Shown here: piece after piece, positions 43,583-52,200 of the stretch
Numbering within the stretch: position 1 is the first letter of the stretch
Layout of the letters: the number at the start of each line of letters is the position of its first letter
Assembly: GCA_050250755.1 (NCBI GenBank)
Contig: JBFWOB010000013.1
Location: forward strand, 62,001 to 126,000
DNA from: Ga0077555 sp050250755
GTDB lineage: Bacteria; Pseudomonadota; Alphaproteobacteria; Rhizobiales; Hyphomicrobiaceae
DNA: 64,000 nucleotides
Direction: 5' to 3'
Notes under the pieces: generated by a model
What the model was told of the DNA's origin: nothing
The model's database searches: none
The model's input: only the letters and a program-made list of their open reading frames with translations
Translations under genes and position numbers: made by a program

Positions 43583-44001
43583 TTGTCCCACCAAACGCGT
43601 GTTGGGAAAGGGGCGCGTGTCTCGCACCGAATAACCTCCATTGCCGATCGACCGCGAGATCGCACTCGATTGTGAACGCCAGCGCTCGGTTCTGGGTTCC
43701 GGGTCGCATCGGTGACCAGGGCCTTTCATTCGCCGTGGTCCGAGCAACCGAAAGGCATTCGACGGCGCCATCGGACGAACCGGCGCCGCGGTGCCGTTGA
43801 TTGACAGCTTTCGCAAAAGACCCCCGATATCCTTACGACCGTCCGCCCGGCCGTCCCTTCATGTTTGAACGCGGTAGCTGGAGGCCGTCGCGCAAAGCGC
43901 GCGCCTCTCGCCCTGTCCCGTCGCTGATCCTGATGGCAGACTGCGTTCGGGAACGTGCCCGCGCCGAGCACGGCGCCGGCCCCAGCCCAGGGAGTTCAGG
44001 C
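43583..44001. other. Divergent region between opgG and the monooxygenase gene
   Basis: About 420 bp with no supported gene. A TTGACA at 43801-43806 on the plus strand has only a weak -10 (GATATC region). The opgG frame is open through most of it but reads unlike the family. Confidence 0.5.
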
Positions 44002-44304
44002 ATGCAGCCCATCGGCATCTACATCGAATACCGACCGTTCCCAGAGCACTTCGAGACGTTCATGCGGCTTCTACGCAAGGAATGCGAAGACACAATGGCC
44101 GACAACGGTTGTTTGCGTATGGAGATCGCGCAACCCGAGCCGCCGGACGGCCGCATCTTCTTGATCGAGCTCTGGCGCGACGAAGAGGCGATCAAGGCTC
44201 ACGCAGCCAAGCCGGGCCACAGTCACGCATGGCAGGACGGCCTTGTCGCTGAAAAGTGCGTCGACCGCTGTCGTGTGGACTATTCGCCATCACCGAAGTG
44301 GTGA
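44002..44304 (+). CDS. Antibiotic-biosynthesis-monooxygenase (ABM/YgiN-like) protein
   Basis: 100 residues of the dimeric ferredoxin-like ABM fold: IGIYIEYRPFPEHFETFMRLL at the N-terminus, NGCLRMEIAQPEPPDG and FLIELWRDEEAIKAHAAKPGH near the end. Members act as quinol monooxygenases or small-molecule oxygenases without metal. The Asn-Trp-His triad of IsdG haem oxygenases is not present as a set, so it differs from the protein at 34593. AGGGAG precedes the ATG at 44002. The substrate is unknown. Confidence 0.85.
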   Translation: MQPIGIYIEYRPFPEHFETFMRLLRKECEDTMADNGCLRMEIAQPEPPDGRIFLIELWRDEEAIKAHAAKPGHSHAWQDGLVAEKCVDRCRVDYSPSPKW

Positions 44305-44362
44305 CGATGCGCGCAGGACGCGGCACTGCGACGCAACGCATAATTGAGAGGCGGATCGAAAA

Positions 44363-44857
44363 TTAATCGCCGACTTGGTCGTCGCCCTGCTGTCTGGGCG
44401 CGAGCGGCGTGAACAGGGTCCGATCCGGCTTAATGTCGAGAAGCGGTGTGCCATCGAGACAATCGAGCCCGCGCACGAAAACGCTCGCGCCTTCGACGGC
44501 CACGAGCTTCACGATATGCGTGCCGATTGGGTTGGGGCGGACCGGTGTTCGCAGGCTGAATGCCCCGCGCGCGACGCCATCGTCCCGAGGGCTTTGACGC
44601 ACGATGTCGCGCCGCGACTCATGCAGCCAATACAGCACTTCGAGGCGTTCGAACTCGGTAACGGCATCCAGCGCGGCAACCCATGGTTCGAACACCTCGA
44701 GCCGGCATGTCGGACCATCCAGCCGTCCTTGGCGCGGGCACATCAACCGGTCGGTCCACGGCGTGTGAATACGACCGATGAAGTAGAGGCCGGCGTCTAT
44801 CGCGACCGGAGGTGTGATGGCCTCTTCGCCGTCTCTAATCTCGTTTCGCCGCACCAT
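44363..44857 (-). CDS. trmO: tRNA (t6A37) N6-methyltransferase TrmO (TsaA/YaeB family)
   Basis: 164 residues. The UPF0066/TsaA beta-barrel is evident: FIGRIHTPWTDRLMCPRQG, RLEVFEPWVAALDAVTEFERLEVLYWLHESRRD, SLRTPVRPNPIGTHIVKL and GLDCLDGTPLLDIKP. These conserved blocks form the SAM and tRNA binding sites. It methylates t6A37 in threonine tRNAs. ATG 44857 has GAGGGA six bases upstream and is chosen over TTG 44878. It sits 10 bp downstream of the Mop/TOBE gene on the same strand and is probably co-transcribed with it. Confidence 0.9.
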   Translation of the reverse strand: MVRRNEIRDGEEAITPPVAIDAGLYFIGRIHTPWTDRLMCPRQGRLDGPTCRLEVFEPWVAALDAVTEFERLEVLYWLHESRRDIVRQSPRDDGVARGAFSLRTPVRPNPIGTHIVKLVAVEGASVFVRGLDCLDGTPLLDIKPDRTLFTPLAPRQQGDDQVGD

Positions 44858-44867
44858 CGGACGTCCC

Positions 44868-45077
44868 TCAATCGTCAATGCCCATCATCACGTCCGATGC
44901 CTTGATGATGGCAAAGGCTTCCTGCCCAACGGCGAGGCCGAGCTCGTCCACCGCCTCGTTGGTGATCGATGACGTGACGACCGTGCCGTTCACGTCGATG
45001 CGTACATGCGCGGTGGTAGCACCTTTTCTTACCTCGACGATACGGCCCTTCAGGCGATTTCGAGCGCTGATCTTCAT
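44868..45077 (-). CDS. Mop-type molybdopterin/molybdate-binding (TOBE) protein
   Basis: 69 residues, exactly one Mop/TOBE domain: MKISARNRLKGRIVEVRKGA, TTAHVRIDVNGTVVTSSITNEAVDEL and GQEAFAIIKASDVMMGID. Free-standing Mop proteins oligomerise and store or buffer molybdate in the cytosol. It is followed at 10 bp by trmO. An AT-rich palindrome about 130 bp upstream (45206-45235) could be a molybdate-responsive operator. Molybdate-dependent formate dehydrogenase would fit with the tRNA-Sec nearby, but no such enzyme is in the window. Confidence 0.92.
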   Translation of the reverse strand: MKISARNRLKGRIVEVRKGATTAHVRIDVNGTVVTSSITNEAVDELGLAVGQEAFAIIKASDVMMGIDD

Positions 45078-45752
45078 AGGACGTCTTCGTAATTGAGGTG
45101 GATCAAGGTGTGTGCACCCGAGAAATGTATCATGTCGACGCGATCTTTCTCTGTCGAGTTGCGTTTCTGAACCAACCGCGAGCAGTAGCGTGCGCCGCGT
45201 GGGCGATTGGAAATATCCGATAGAATATTTCGATCGGTGATCGCATAGCTTGGCGCAATAGATTGCCGACAGCCGGTCCGGACACTCGATTCTCGAGGTC
45301 CCCGGCTGGGCACGGATGTCGTGCCAAGTGCATGCGACGCTGGCCTGAGCGGGCAGAGGGCAACCCAGCGGTCGCGCCTGGCGGAACCGTGAAACCTGGG
45401 CTTTTTGCTTGAAGAGGCCGCCTGGCCGTGCAACGATCAACGTATCGTAATGGATATCTTGCAAAGTCTGAACGGTGATCTCTGGTTCGGCAATCCACCG
45501 CCCTTTCTTCGAGCAACGCGACAATAGGCGCGAGTTCGACGCGGTGCACCGGGCCAGCGACGCTACCTCTCTTGCCGACGTGGCGGGCAATGTCCTGCCT
45601 CGCCTCTCGCCACTTCAGCAACCCGAGACAATGAGCACGCGAGAACGCGCCGCTGCGACGTGAGCATCAATGCCGATCGATCGCCTGCAGGGTCACCGTT
45701 TGTCCCGGCTCTCATGTTTCAGGACATCCATCGACATCAGGAGATGACAATC
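45078..45752. other. Divergent intergenic region between the Mop gene and the aldehyde dehydrogenase
   Basis: About 675 bp. Open frames on the minus strand here do not resemble proteins and have biased composition. The only structured element I see is the palindrome at 45206-45235. Confidence 0.55.
45206..45235. promoter_or_regulatory. AT-rich palindrome, ModE-like operator candidate
   Basis: GAAATAT (45210-45216) and ATATTTC (45225-45231) are perfect arms separated by 8 bp, with partial outer ATxG/CGAT symmetry. The arrangement resembles ModE-type sites (ATCGxTATATA-N6-TATAxxCGAT) and lies upstream of the Mop gene. Confidence 0.4.
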
Positions 45753-47180
45753 ATGACACGCTACCCCGAGCTTAAGCTTTACATCGACGGCCGTTGGATC
45801 AGCCGTGAGGGCAGGCCGGTCCTCAATCCTGCGGACGAGACTGTGCTTGGCACGGTGCCCCACGCCACCCAGGCCGATCTGGACGAGGCATTGGCGGCCG
45901 CCGAGAAGGGCTTCAAAGTCTGGTCGAACACGTCTCCTGCCAAGCGGGCCGAGGTCATCTTCAAGGCGACCCAGCTCATACGCGAGCGTGTCGAGGAGAT
46001 GGCCGTCGCCATGACGCTCGAGCAAGGCAAGCCACTTGCCCAGTCACGTCTCGAGATCATCCGCGGGTGTGAAATCATCGAATGGGACGCGCAGGAAGGG
46101 CGGCGCGTCTATGGGCGCATCATTCCGAGCGAGCCCGGCATGCGCCACTCTGTGCTCCGCCAGCCGATTGGCGTCGTGGCCGCCTTTTCGCCCTGGAACT
46201 TCCCGATGAGCTCGCCGGCGCGCAAGGTGGGCGGCGCTCTCGGGGCTGGATGCTCGATCATTCTCAAGGCCTCCGAAGAGACGCCCGCCGGGGCCGTTCA
46301 GCTCGTCAAGGCGTTCGCCGATGCAGGTCTGCCTCCTGGCGTCCTGAACCTCGTCTTCGGTGAGCCGGCCAAGGTGTCCGAGTATCTCATTCCGCAGCCG
46401 TCCGTCCGCCTCGTCACGTTCACCGGATCGGTTCCGGTCGGCAAGCATCTTTCCGCTCTGGCCGGCGCCCACATGAAGCCGGTTATCATGGAGCTTGGCG
46501 GACACTCGCCGGTCATCATTTGCAAGGATGCAGATCCGGCGTCCTCAGGCGCAGCGTCGGCGCTCGGAAAATCCCGCAATTCGGGCCAAGTATGCGTTTC
46601 GCCAACGCGCTTCTTCGTTGAGGAAGGGATCTACGATCGCTTTACGTCGGCGTTCACCGAAAAGGCAGCATCGATCAAGGTCGGCAACGGCCTCGATACA
46701 GCGACGCAGATGGGGCCGCTGGCCAACGAGCGTCGATTGGCGGCGATGGAGCAGTTGGTAGCCGACGCCAAGGCCAAAGGCGCGCGCGTAATGACCGGTG
46801 GCAATCGCGTAGGCAACCTCGGTTACTATTACCCGCTCACCGTGCTGGCTGATGTGCCCGACGATGCGCGCGCCATGCGTGAGGAGCCGTTCGGCCCATT
46901 GGCCTTGATCAGCCCGGTCAAGAACGTCGATGAGGCAATCGAGAAGGCCAATTCGGTACCCTACGGCTTGGCAGGCTATGCCTTCACCAATTCGGCGAGT
47001 ACGGCCGAGCGCCTTGCGCAGGGTATCGAGGTCGGTAACCTTTCGATCAACCACTTCGTCGCGTCGAGCGCGGAAACGCCATTCGGCGGCGTCAAGGACA
47101 GCGGCTACGGTCGCGAGGGCGGCGTTGAAGGCCTGCAATGCTACACGGTCGTGAAGAACGTGTCGCATCTCACGCCATAA
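45753..47180 (+). CDS. NAD(P)-dependent aldehyde dehydrogenase, succinate-semialdehyde type
   Basis: 475 residues of the ALDH superfamily. Catalytic Cys lies in SRNSGQVCVSPTRFFVEE (about residue 282) and the general-base Glu in MELGGHSPVI (about 248). FSPWNFPMSSPARKVGGAL is the cofactor-binding region with its conserved Asn, and FTGSVPVGKHL the Rossmann contact. The family members closest in pattern oxidise succinate semialdehyde or similar omega-acid aldehydes; exact specificity is not readable. ATG 45753 has AGGAG nine bases upstream; ATG 45744 is less well spaced. A strong intrinsic terminator follows the stop. Confidence 0.9.
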   Translation: MTRYPELKLYIDGRWISREGRPVLNPADETVLGTVPHATQADLDEALAAAEKGFKVWSNTSPAKRAEVIFKATQLIRERVEEMAVAMTLEQGKPLAQSRLEIIRGCEIIEWDAQEGRRVYGRIIPSEPGMRHSVLRQPIGVVAAFSPWNFPMSSPARKVGGALGAGCSIILKASEETPAGAVQLVKAFADAGLPPGVLNLVFGEPAKVSEYLIPQPSVRLVTFTGSVPVGKHLSALAGAHMKPVIMELGGHSPVIICKDADPASSGAASALGKSRNSGQVCVSPTRFFVEEGIYDRFTSAFTEKAASIKVGNGLDTATQMGPLANERRLAAMEQLVADAKAKGARVMTGGNRVGNLGYYYPLTVLADVPDDARAMREEPFGPLALISPVKNVDEAIEKANSVPYGLAGYAFTNSASTAERLAQGIEVGNLSINHFVASSAETPFGGVKDSGYGREGGVEGLQCYTVVKNVSHLTP

Positions 47181-47217
47181 CACCATCGCCACGTCACGTT
47201 TGGCGGCACAATAGAAG

Positions 47218-47254
47218 CTGCCGAACTTCCCTGCGATGGGAGGTTCGGCAGTTT
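47218..47254 (+). terminator. Rho-independent terminator after the aldehyde dehydrogenase
   Basis: CTGCCGAACTTCCC (47218-47231) and GGGAGGTTCGGCAG (47238-47251) form a 14-bp stem with a single G-U pair and a 6-nt loop, followed by TTTGTCC. It is one of the strongest terminator candidates in the window. Confidence 0.8.
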
Positions 47255-47382
47255 GTCCGAAGACGCTGAGCTTTGCCTCTTCCGGTTACTCGGATGATTT
47301 CCCTGGCCAACGCGGCGGCGCCTTGAACAAATAGGCTAGTCCCCGGTCCTGAGACGAAACCCGGCAATCCGGAGTTGAGCAC

Positions 47383-48378
47383 ATGCAGTACGTAAAATTC
47401 GGCAATACGGGGCTGCGCGTCAGCAGGCTTTGCCTCGGCACAATGACGTTCGGTCTTCAGTGCGACGAGCGCCAAAGCCAAGCGATCATGGACGCCGCAG
47501 CAGCCGGTGGAATCGATTTCTTCGATACGGCCGACGTCTACCCACTCGGCGGTAACCGCGAGACCGCGGGATCCACCGAGGAGATCGTGGGGCGTTGGCT
47601 GAAGGGCAAGCGTCATAGTTATATCGTGGCGACCAAGTGCGTCGGCGTGATGGGCCCGAAGCCATGGGATCAGGGTATGTCGCGCAAGCACATTCTCGAT
47701 GCCATCGACGCCTCGTTGCGGCGACTGCAGACGGATTATGTCGACGTCTACCAGCTCCACAGCTACGATGCTCGCACCCCGTTGGACGAGGCGCTCGAGG
47801 CGCTGGATCAAATCGTTCGTTCGGGGAAGGCGCGTTACGTCGGTGTTTCCAACTGGCCCGCGCATAAGATTGCGCGCGCACTCGGCCGAAGCGAGTTGAA
47901 GAATATCGCTCGCATTTCGTCTGCGCAGCCTCGCTACAATCTATTGTTCCGCGCCTTCGAGCGCGATCTCCTGCCCATGTGCGAGGAAGAAGGGCTCGCC
48001 GTCATTCCGTATAATCCGCTCGCCGGCGGCATGCTTACCGGCAAGCATGATCGCACCGCGCCTCCGGCGTCGGGTACGCGCTTCACGCTTGGCTCTGCCG
48101 CGGCACGTTATCAGTCCCGCTACTGGAACGAGCGCGAGTTCGAGACCATCGAAGCGTTGCGCGGCTTGGGCAACGAAAGCGGTATGAGCATGGCCACCAT
48201 GGCCGTCGCGTGGGTCCTGGCCAATCCGGCGATCACGGCGCCGATCGTCGGCGCGAGCCGTCCGGAGCAACTCGCCGACAGCCTTGCGGCCGCCGAAAAA
48301 GGCGCTATGGCCGACGACCTCAAGGCGCGCCTCGACGACCTCACCCACGGCTGGCGTGCCGTCGACGCCGAGCGCTAA
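47383..48378 (+). CDS. Aldo/keto reductase
   Basis: 331 residues of a TIM-barrel AKR. The tetrad is present: Asp and Tyr in FFDTADVYPLGG, Lys in VATKCVG and His in YQLHSYD. The C-terminal NADPH-binding part includes PIVGASRPEQLADSLAAAE. The overall pattern resembles YhdN/Kv-beta-like AKRs that reduce small carbonyls or sugars. It is separated from the aldehyde dehydrogenase by a terminator, so it is likely its own transcript. The substrate is unknown. Confidence 0.92.
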   Translation: MQYVKFGNTGLRVSRLCLGTMTFGLQCDERQSQAIMDAAAAGGIDFFDTADVYPLGGNRETAGSTEEIVGRWLKGKRHSYIVATKCVGVMGPKPWDQGMSRKHILDAIDASLRRLQTDYVDVYQLHSYDARTPLDEALEALDQIVRSGKARYVGVSNWPAHKIARALGRSELKNIARISSAQPRYNLLFRAFERDLLPMCEEEGLAVIPYNPLAGGMLTGKHDRTAPPASGTRFTLGSAAARYQSRYWNEREFETIEALRGLGNESGMSMATMAVAWVLANPAITAPIVGASRPEQLADSLAAAEKGAMADDLKARLDDLTHGWRAVDAER

Positions 48379-48427
48379 GCGATCAAAGATCGACGCCATT
48401 GCACCGTTGGGGGACAACACGAGAAAT

Positions 48428-48522
48428 TGGCAGAGGAGGCGAGAGTCGAACTCACCAAGAGCTGTCTTGCAGCCCCCTCCGGATTTGAAGTCCGGATGGC
48501 CCACCGGGACCAATTCTCCTCC
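48428..48522 (-). tRNA. selC: tRNA-Sec (anticodon TCA)
   Basis: 95 nt including an encoded CCA. The anticodon arm TCCGGA-CTTCAAA-TCCGGA presents UCA. The D arm is a 6-bp stem TGGTCC/GGGCCA closed on a minimal CGGT loop, a tRNA-Sec hallmark. The long variable arm pairs GGGCTG with CAGCTC. The T arm is GTGAG-TTCGACT-CTCGC. The acceptor GGAGGAG pairs with CTCCTCT, the first pair being G-U, and position 8 (A) faces C. It decodes in-frame UGA with SelB; selA, selB and selD are not in the window. Confidence 0.9.
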
Positions 48523-48623
48523 ATCGACTCGCCTGAGGCTCTATCGAGTGGGGTAATCGAATGGCTCGAGCAACGACTTGTCAAGCCCGACCGCCGAGCC
48601 AATCCTAACACGGCAGGCAGCCT

Positions 48624-49118
48624 CTACGTCGGTATGCGGAAAGCCTTGCCGAGGACTGGATCTAGGCGGGGCGGAGGAACGGCGGAGATCTGCGCCAGCG
48701 CAGCTTGGCGCGCCTCCGGCGTAGCGCGAACCAGATCCCAATCGGCGCCCTCGGGATAGGCGCCCACCACGGAGAGATCCGCGCTCGCGCCGATGCGGCA
48801 ATGGCCGACGCCTGCCGGTATCATCACGGCGTCTCCTGTAGGGAGATCGAGGATAGGTCCCGCAGGCCCGCCGAACTGCACCTTTGCTTCACCGCTCGCG
48901 ATGCCAAGGACTTCGTGGACAGTCGCATGATAGTGGTGAAACGGGTATATGCCGTTGACCCAGGCGTTGCTCCACCCGTTCCGGCGAAAATGATCTTCGA
49001 TGAATTGCTCGCTCATCAACGAGCCAAACGCGCCGCGATAGACAAGAGCCGGAATGGCTGAGTTGTTCGGGACCAAGCCATCGTCCGAGAGCCAGTACGT
49101 TTCGATTAAGGGCTGCAT
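48624..49118 (-). CDS. Cupin-domain protein, YjlB-like
   Basis: 164 residues of a single cupin barrel. The first cupin motif is HYHATVHEVLGIASGEAKVQFGG (His-x-His with the downstream Glu), and the second is AVMIPAGVGHCRIG (His). N-terminal LSDDGLVPNNSAIPALVYRG and AWVNGIYPFHHYH are typical of the YjlB group, a conserved bacterial family of unknown function. A metal site is likely. It lies downstream of the helicase gene on the same strand, 91 bp away, but is a widespread housekeeping-type gene and not an obvious part of that operon. Confidence 0.88.
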   Translation of the reverse strand: MQPLIETYWLSDDGLVPNNSAIPALVYRGAFGSLMSEQFIEDHFRRNGWSNAWVNGIYPFHHYHATVHEVLGIASGEAKVQFGGPAGPILDLPTGDAVMIPAGVGHCRIGASADLSVVGAYPEGADWDLVRATPEARQAALAQISAVPPPRLDPVLGKAFRIPT

Positions 49119-49209
49119 GGCAAAAGTCCGATCTCGATTTTGTATCGACGAATAGTGGATCGCTCAGCGCCGAGCTTGTTACCTGACATGAGAATGCGCC
49201 GCCCGGGCG

Positions 49210-52200
49210 TCAAGCGTTGCGATCGACCTTTCGCTCCTGACCCCGGGCTATCCGCGAGGGGTCTCGCATTACGCCGCGCTCGTCCACAGATGTGTCGTCG
49301 GGTCGAGGAATTCGCGCCAGCCAATCCTTCGCGAGGGCAAGTTCGACTTTCCAGCCAGCGGCGCGTAGTAGGCCGGGATAAGTCACATAGCGATCGACCA
49401 CGTCTGCGATCGCATAGTGGCTCGCGTTGTCGGTCAGAATGGCGGTCGTGAAGGCATCCGCACCGAGCGCTCGTACAGCAACGTCGCAACGCGCCGTCGA
49501 TTGCCCAAGCCCACGGACCGTCGCCTTCCCTTGATCGCGATACGTCTCGCATATGAAATCCGCGAGCGGATCCGCGACCTGTGTGGCACGCAAAATGTTT
49601 TCCGCGCCAGGATAACCAGCCAATGCCTCACGCATGCCGTCGGCGTTGCCGGTCGAGACCGCGGATGCGTACATGAGATATCGCTTCAGCGCTTTGGCGC
49701 CCTTGTTCCAGTCATTCGTGATCTGGGCGGGATCGATCGAGGTGACGACAGCCACGTGATGCTTGGCTCGGCTGAAGATGACGTTGAGCCGTTTCTCGCC
49801 TCCCTCCTGATTGATCGGACCGAAATTCATGATCATGCGGCCGGTCGCACCAGGCCCATATGCGATCGAGACGATGATGATGTCGCGCTCGTCGCCCTGC
49901 ACATTTTCCAGGTTTTTGACGAAAAGTTCCTCGTGATCGAGGCCGATGGCGCGTTCGAGGCGATTGCGAAACGAGGGGTGCTCTGCCGCCAGTCGCTCTA
50001 ACGCGTCTTCGATTGCTGCCTGCTGCGCTTGCGAAAATGCGACGATCCCGATCGTCTTGCTGGCATCCTGGCTCAGCAGCGCGCGTACGAGATCGGCGAT
50101 GTACGTGGCCTCTTTCGTGTTGCGCTGTGCGACGTAGCTCGCGTCGGGCAAGCGATGAAAGCTGATAGGCCTGTTCAGGACGCGCTGTGCTTGATCCTTC
50201 ATCGGCATCGAGGTGCTCGTGTCGATCGGTGTCGATGTCGACAAGGGGTGTCGGCTTGGGATGGTGCGCAATTGTCCCGAATAGAAAGCCTGATTGCAAA
50301 AACCGATCAGGCTTTCATGGCGGCTACGATAGTGCCATTCAAGACGCGTCGCGGGCAATGCGGCAGCAGCTTTATCGAGCAGGCTCTCGGCCTGCATTCC
50401 AAATGCAATATAATCCGGCAGATCGTTCTCATCGGTATCGAGCTTCCGGCCGAAATAGCTTGGCGGCGGAAGCTGCATTTCATCGCCGACGACGATCATC
50501 TGTGGCGCGCGATAGAGCGTCGGTAATGCATCCTCGATCGGGATTTGGCTTGCCTCGTCGAAAACCACGACATCGAAAAGGCCCTCGTCCAGCGGCAGCG
50601 TGTCGGCGACGCTCAACGGGCTCATCATCCAGATCGGCTTGAGATCGCGCACCACCACACCGGGGGAGCCCGTGAGAAAATCGCGGAGCGCTGCGCTCGG
50701 GCGATGGAGAGAAAACTGGTGTTCCAGGAACGCCCGGCCAACATCGTAGTCGTCGCTCGGCGAAGCGATGCGGCCGCGAAACCGCGACTTGCGCTCGTCG
50801 AGAATGCGTCGCGCATTGAGTGTGCGTAGCTCCGTGAGCTTGGACGCGAGATCTTCCGCAACACGCTGCAGATCGCGAGCCGTGACGCGTTGCGCGGCGG
50901 TATGTTGCGCAAAGAAGCGTTGGATTTCCATGTGAAGCGATGCGGCGCGCAAGGTATCGAGCGCAATTGGTTCTCGACGCCAAGTCTGGCCCAGGGCCGG
51001 CGCTGCGTAATCGAGATCGCGCATAGCTGCCGCAAGATCGACGAGGTGGTCTTTGATAACCTCCAACGCTTCGAGCCGATCCGCGATCGTGCTCGGCGTG
51101 GCCTGGTCGAAACTCGGGAAAAGCCTGATAATCGTGTCGCGCGCCTTTTCCAGCGCACTGTTTTTTGCGGCCAGTGTGAGAACACGGGGGCGCATCTCGT
51201 TCTTGCCACCGAGAACCGCGTTAAAGAGCGCCCGTTCGGCGGGGGGAAGCGCGTGTGCTCTTTCCCAGACGCGCGTCAGACTTGCCCGTAACGCATCGAG
51301 ATCCTCGATCGAGAGCGATTGCCGTACAAGGCGCGCATGGTCATCGCGCGCGGCAATGATCTTTTGCTCATGCGCCAAACTCGCGAGCGCTGCGACGGGA
51401 TTCCCATGACGCTCACCCAGGTCCTCACTGAGCTTTTGCTTCACAGCGCGCCACTCGGCGGAGAGGAAGGCCCAGGGCCGGCCGTCGTAGCGACGCGCGA
51501 TCTTCGTCCATGCCTCGACCTCGGCTGGCGTCGGTTTGCGATGCCAAACTCCATTCACCGCGGCAGCTTGCGCGAGCTCAATGTCGAGGGCGTCGAGTGT
51601 TTGCAGTTGTTCTCGAAGGAGCAGCGTCTCGGGCGCCTCGGAGTCCAACAGGTCGAGACGTCCGATCGCAGCGAGGGGCTGAAGCTGCGACGCCAGTCGG
51701 GTTTGCGCGAGCAAGGTGCTGAGACTCGGCTCCGGTTCATCGACGCCTCGAATTGCAGCGGATGCCGTGGCTTCGAGATCGGCAACCGCTAAGTGAACGG
51801 ATGGCAGTATCGATCGCAGATCGGCAATGGGATCTGGGAGATCGAAAAAGCTTTTGGGGAGTGCGGATAGAACTTCGAGCGCGCGAACCCGTTCCACTGG
51901 CACGCCTTGCAGTATCTGCTCAAGAGTTGCGAGCGGCGCTTCACCCTCGACGAATACGCCCCAGGGCGGGACAGCTTCCCGCTCGCGAAGCGAGATACGT
52001 GGCCGCGCGATGGCACGTTCGATCGCTATCCCGAGCAAGTCGCGCAACGTGGTGTCGCCTGCTCCGACGAAACGCTGCATCGCCGACGAGAATGTGCGGA
52101 GCTGGGTCGCGAGTGTTTCGATATCGGCCACGACCGCCGCGCGCTTGTCTCGGATCGTACGGCTCGCACGGCTCGCCAGCCAGCCTTCGTAAAGTGTTTT

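Noticed and set aside
45130..45621. 163-aa minus-strand frame in the gap before the aldehyde dehydrogenase
   Set aside because: Arg/Ala-rich, no motif and no ribosome-binding site; judged non-coding.
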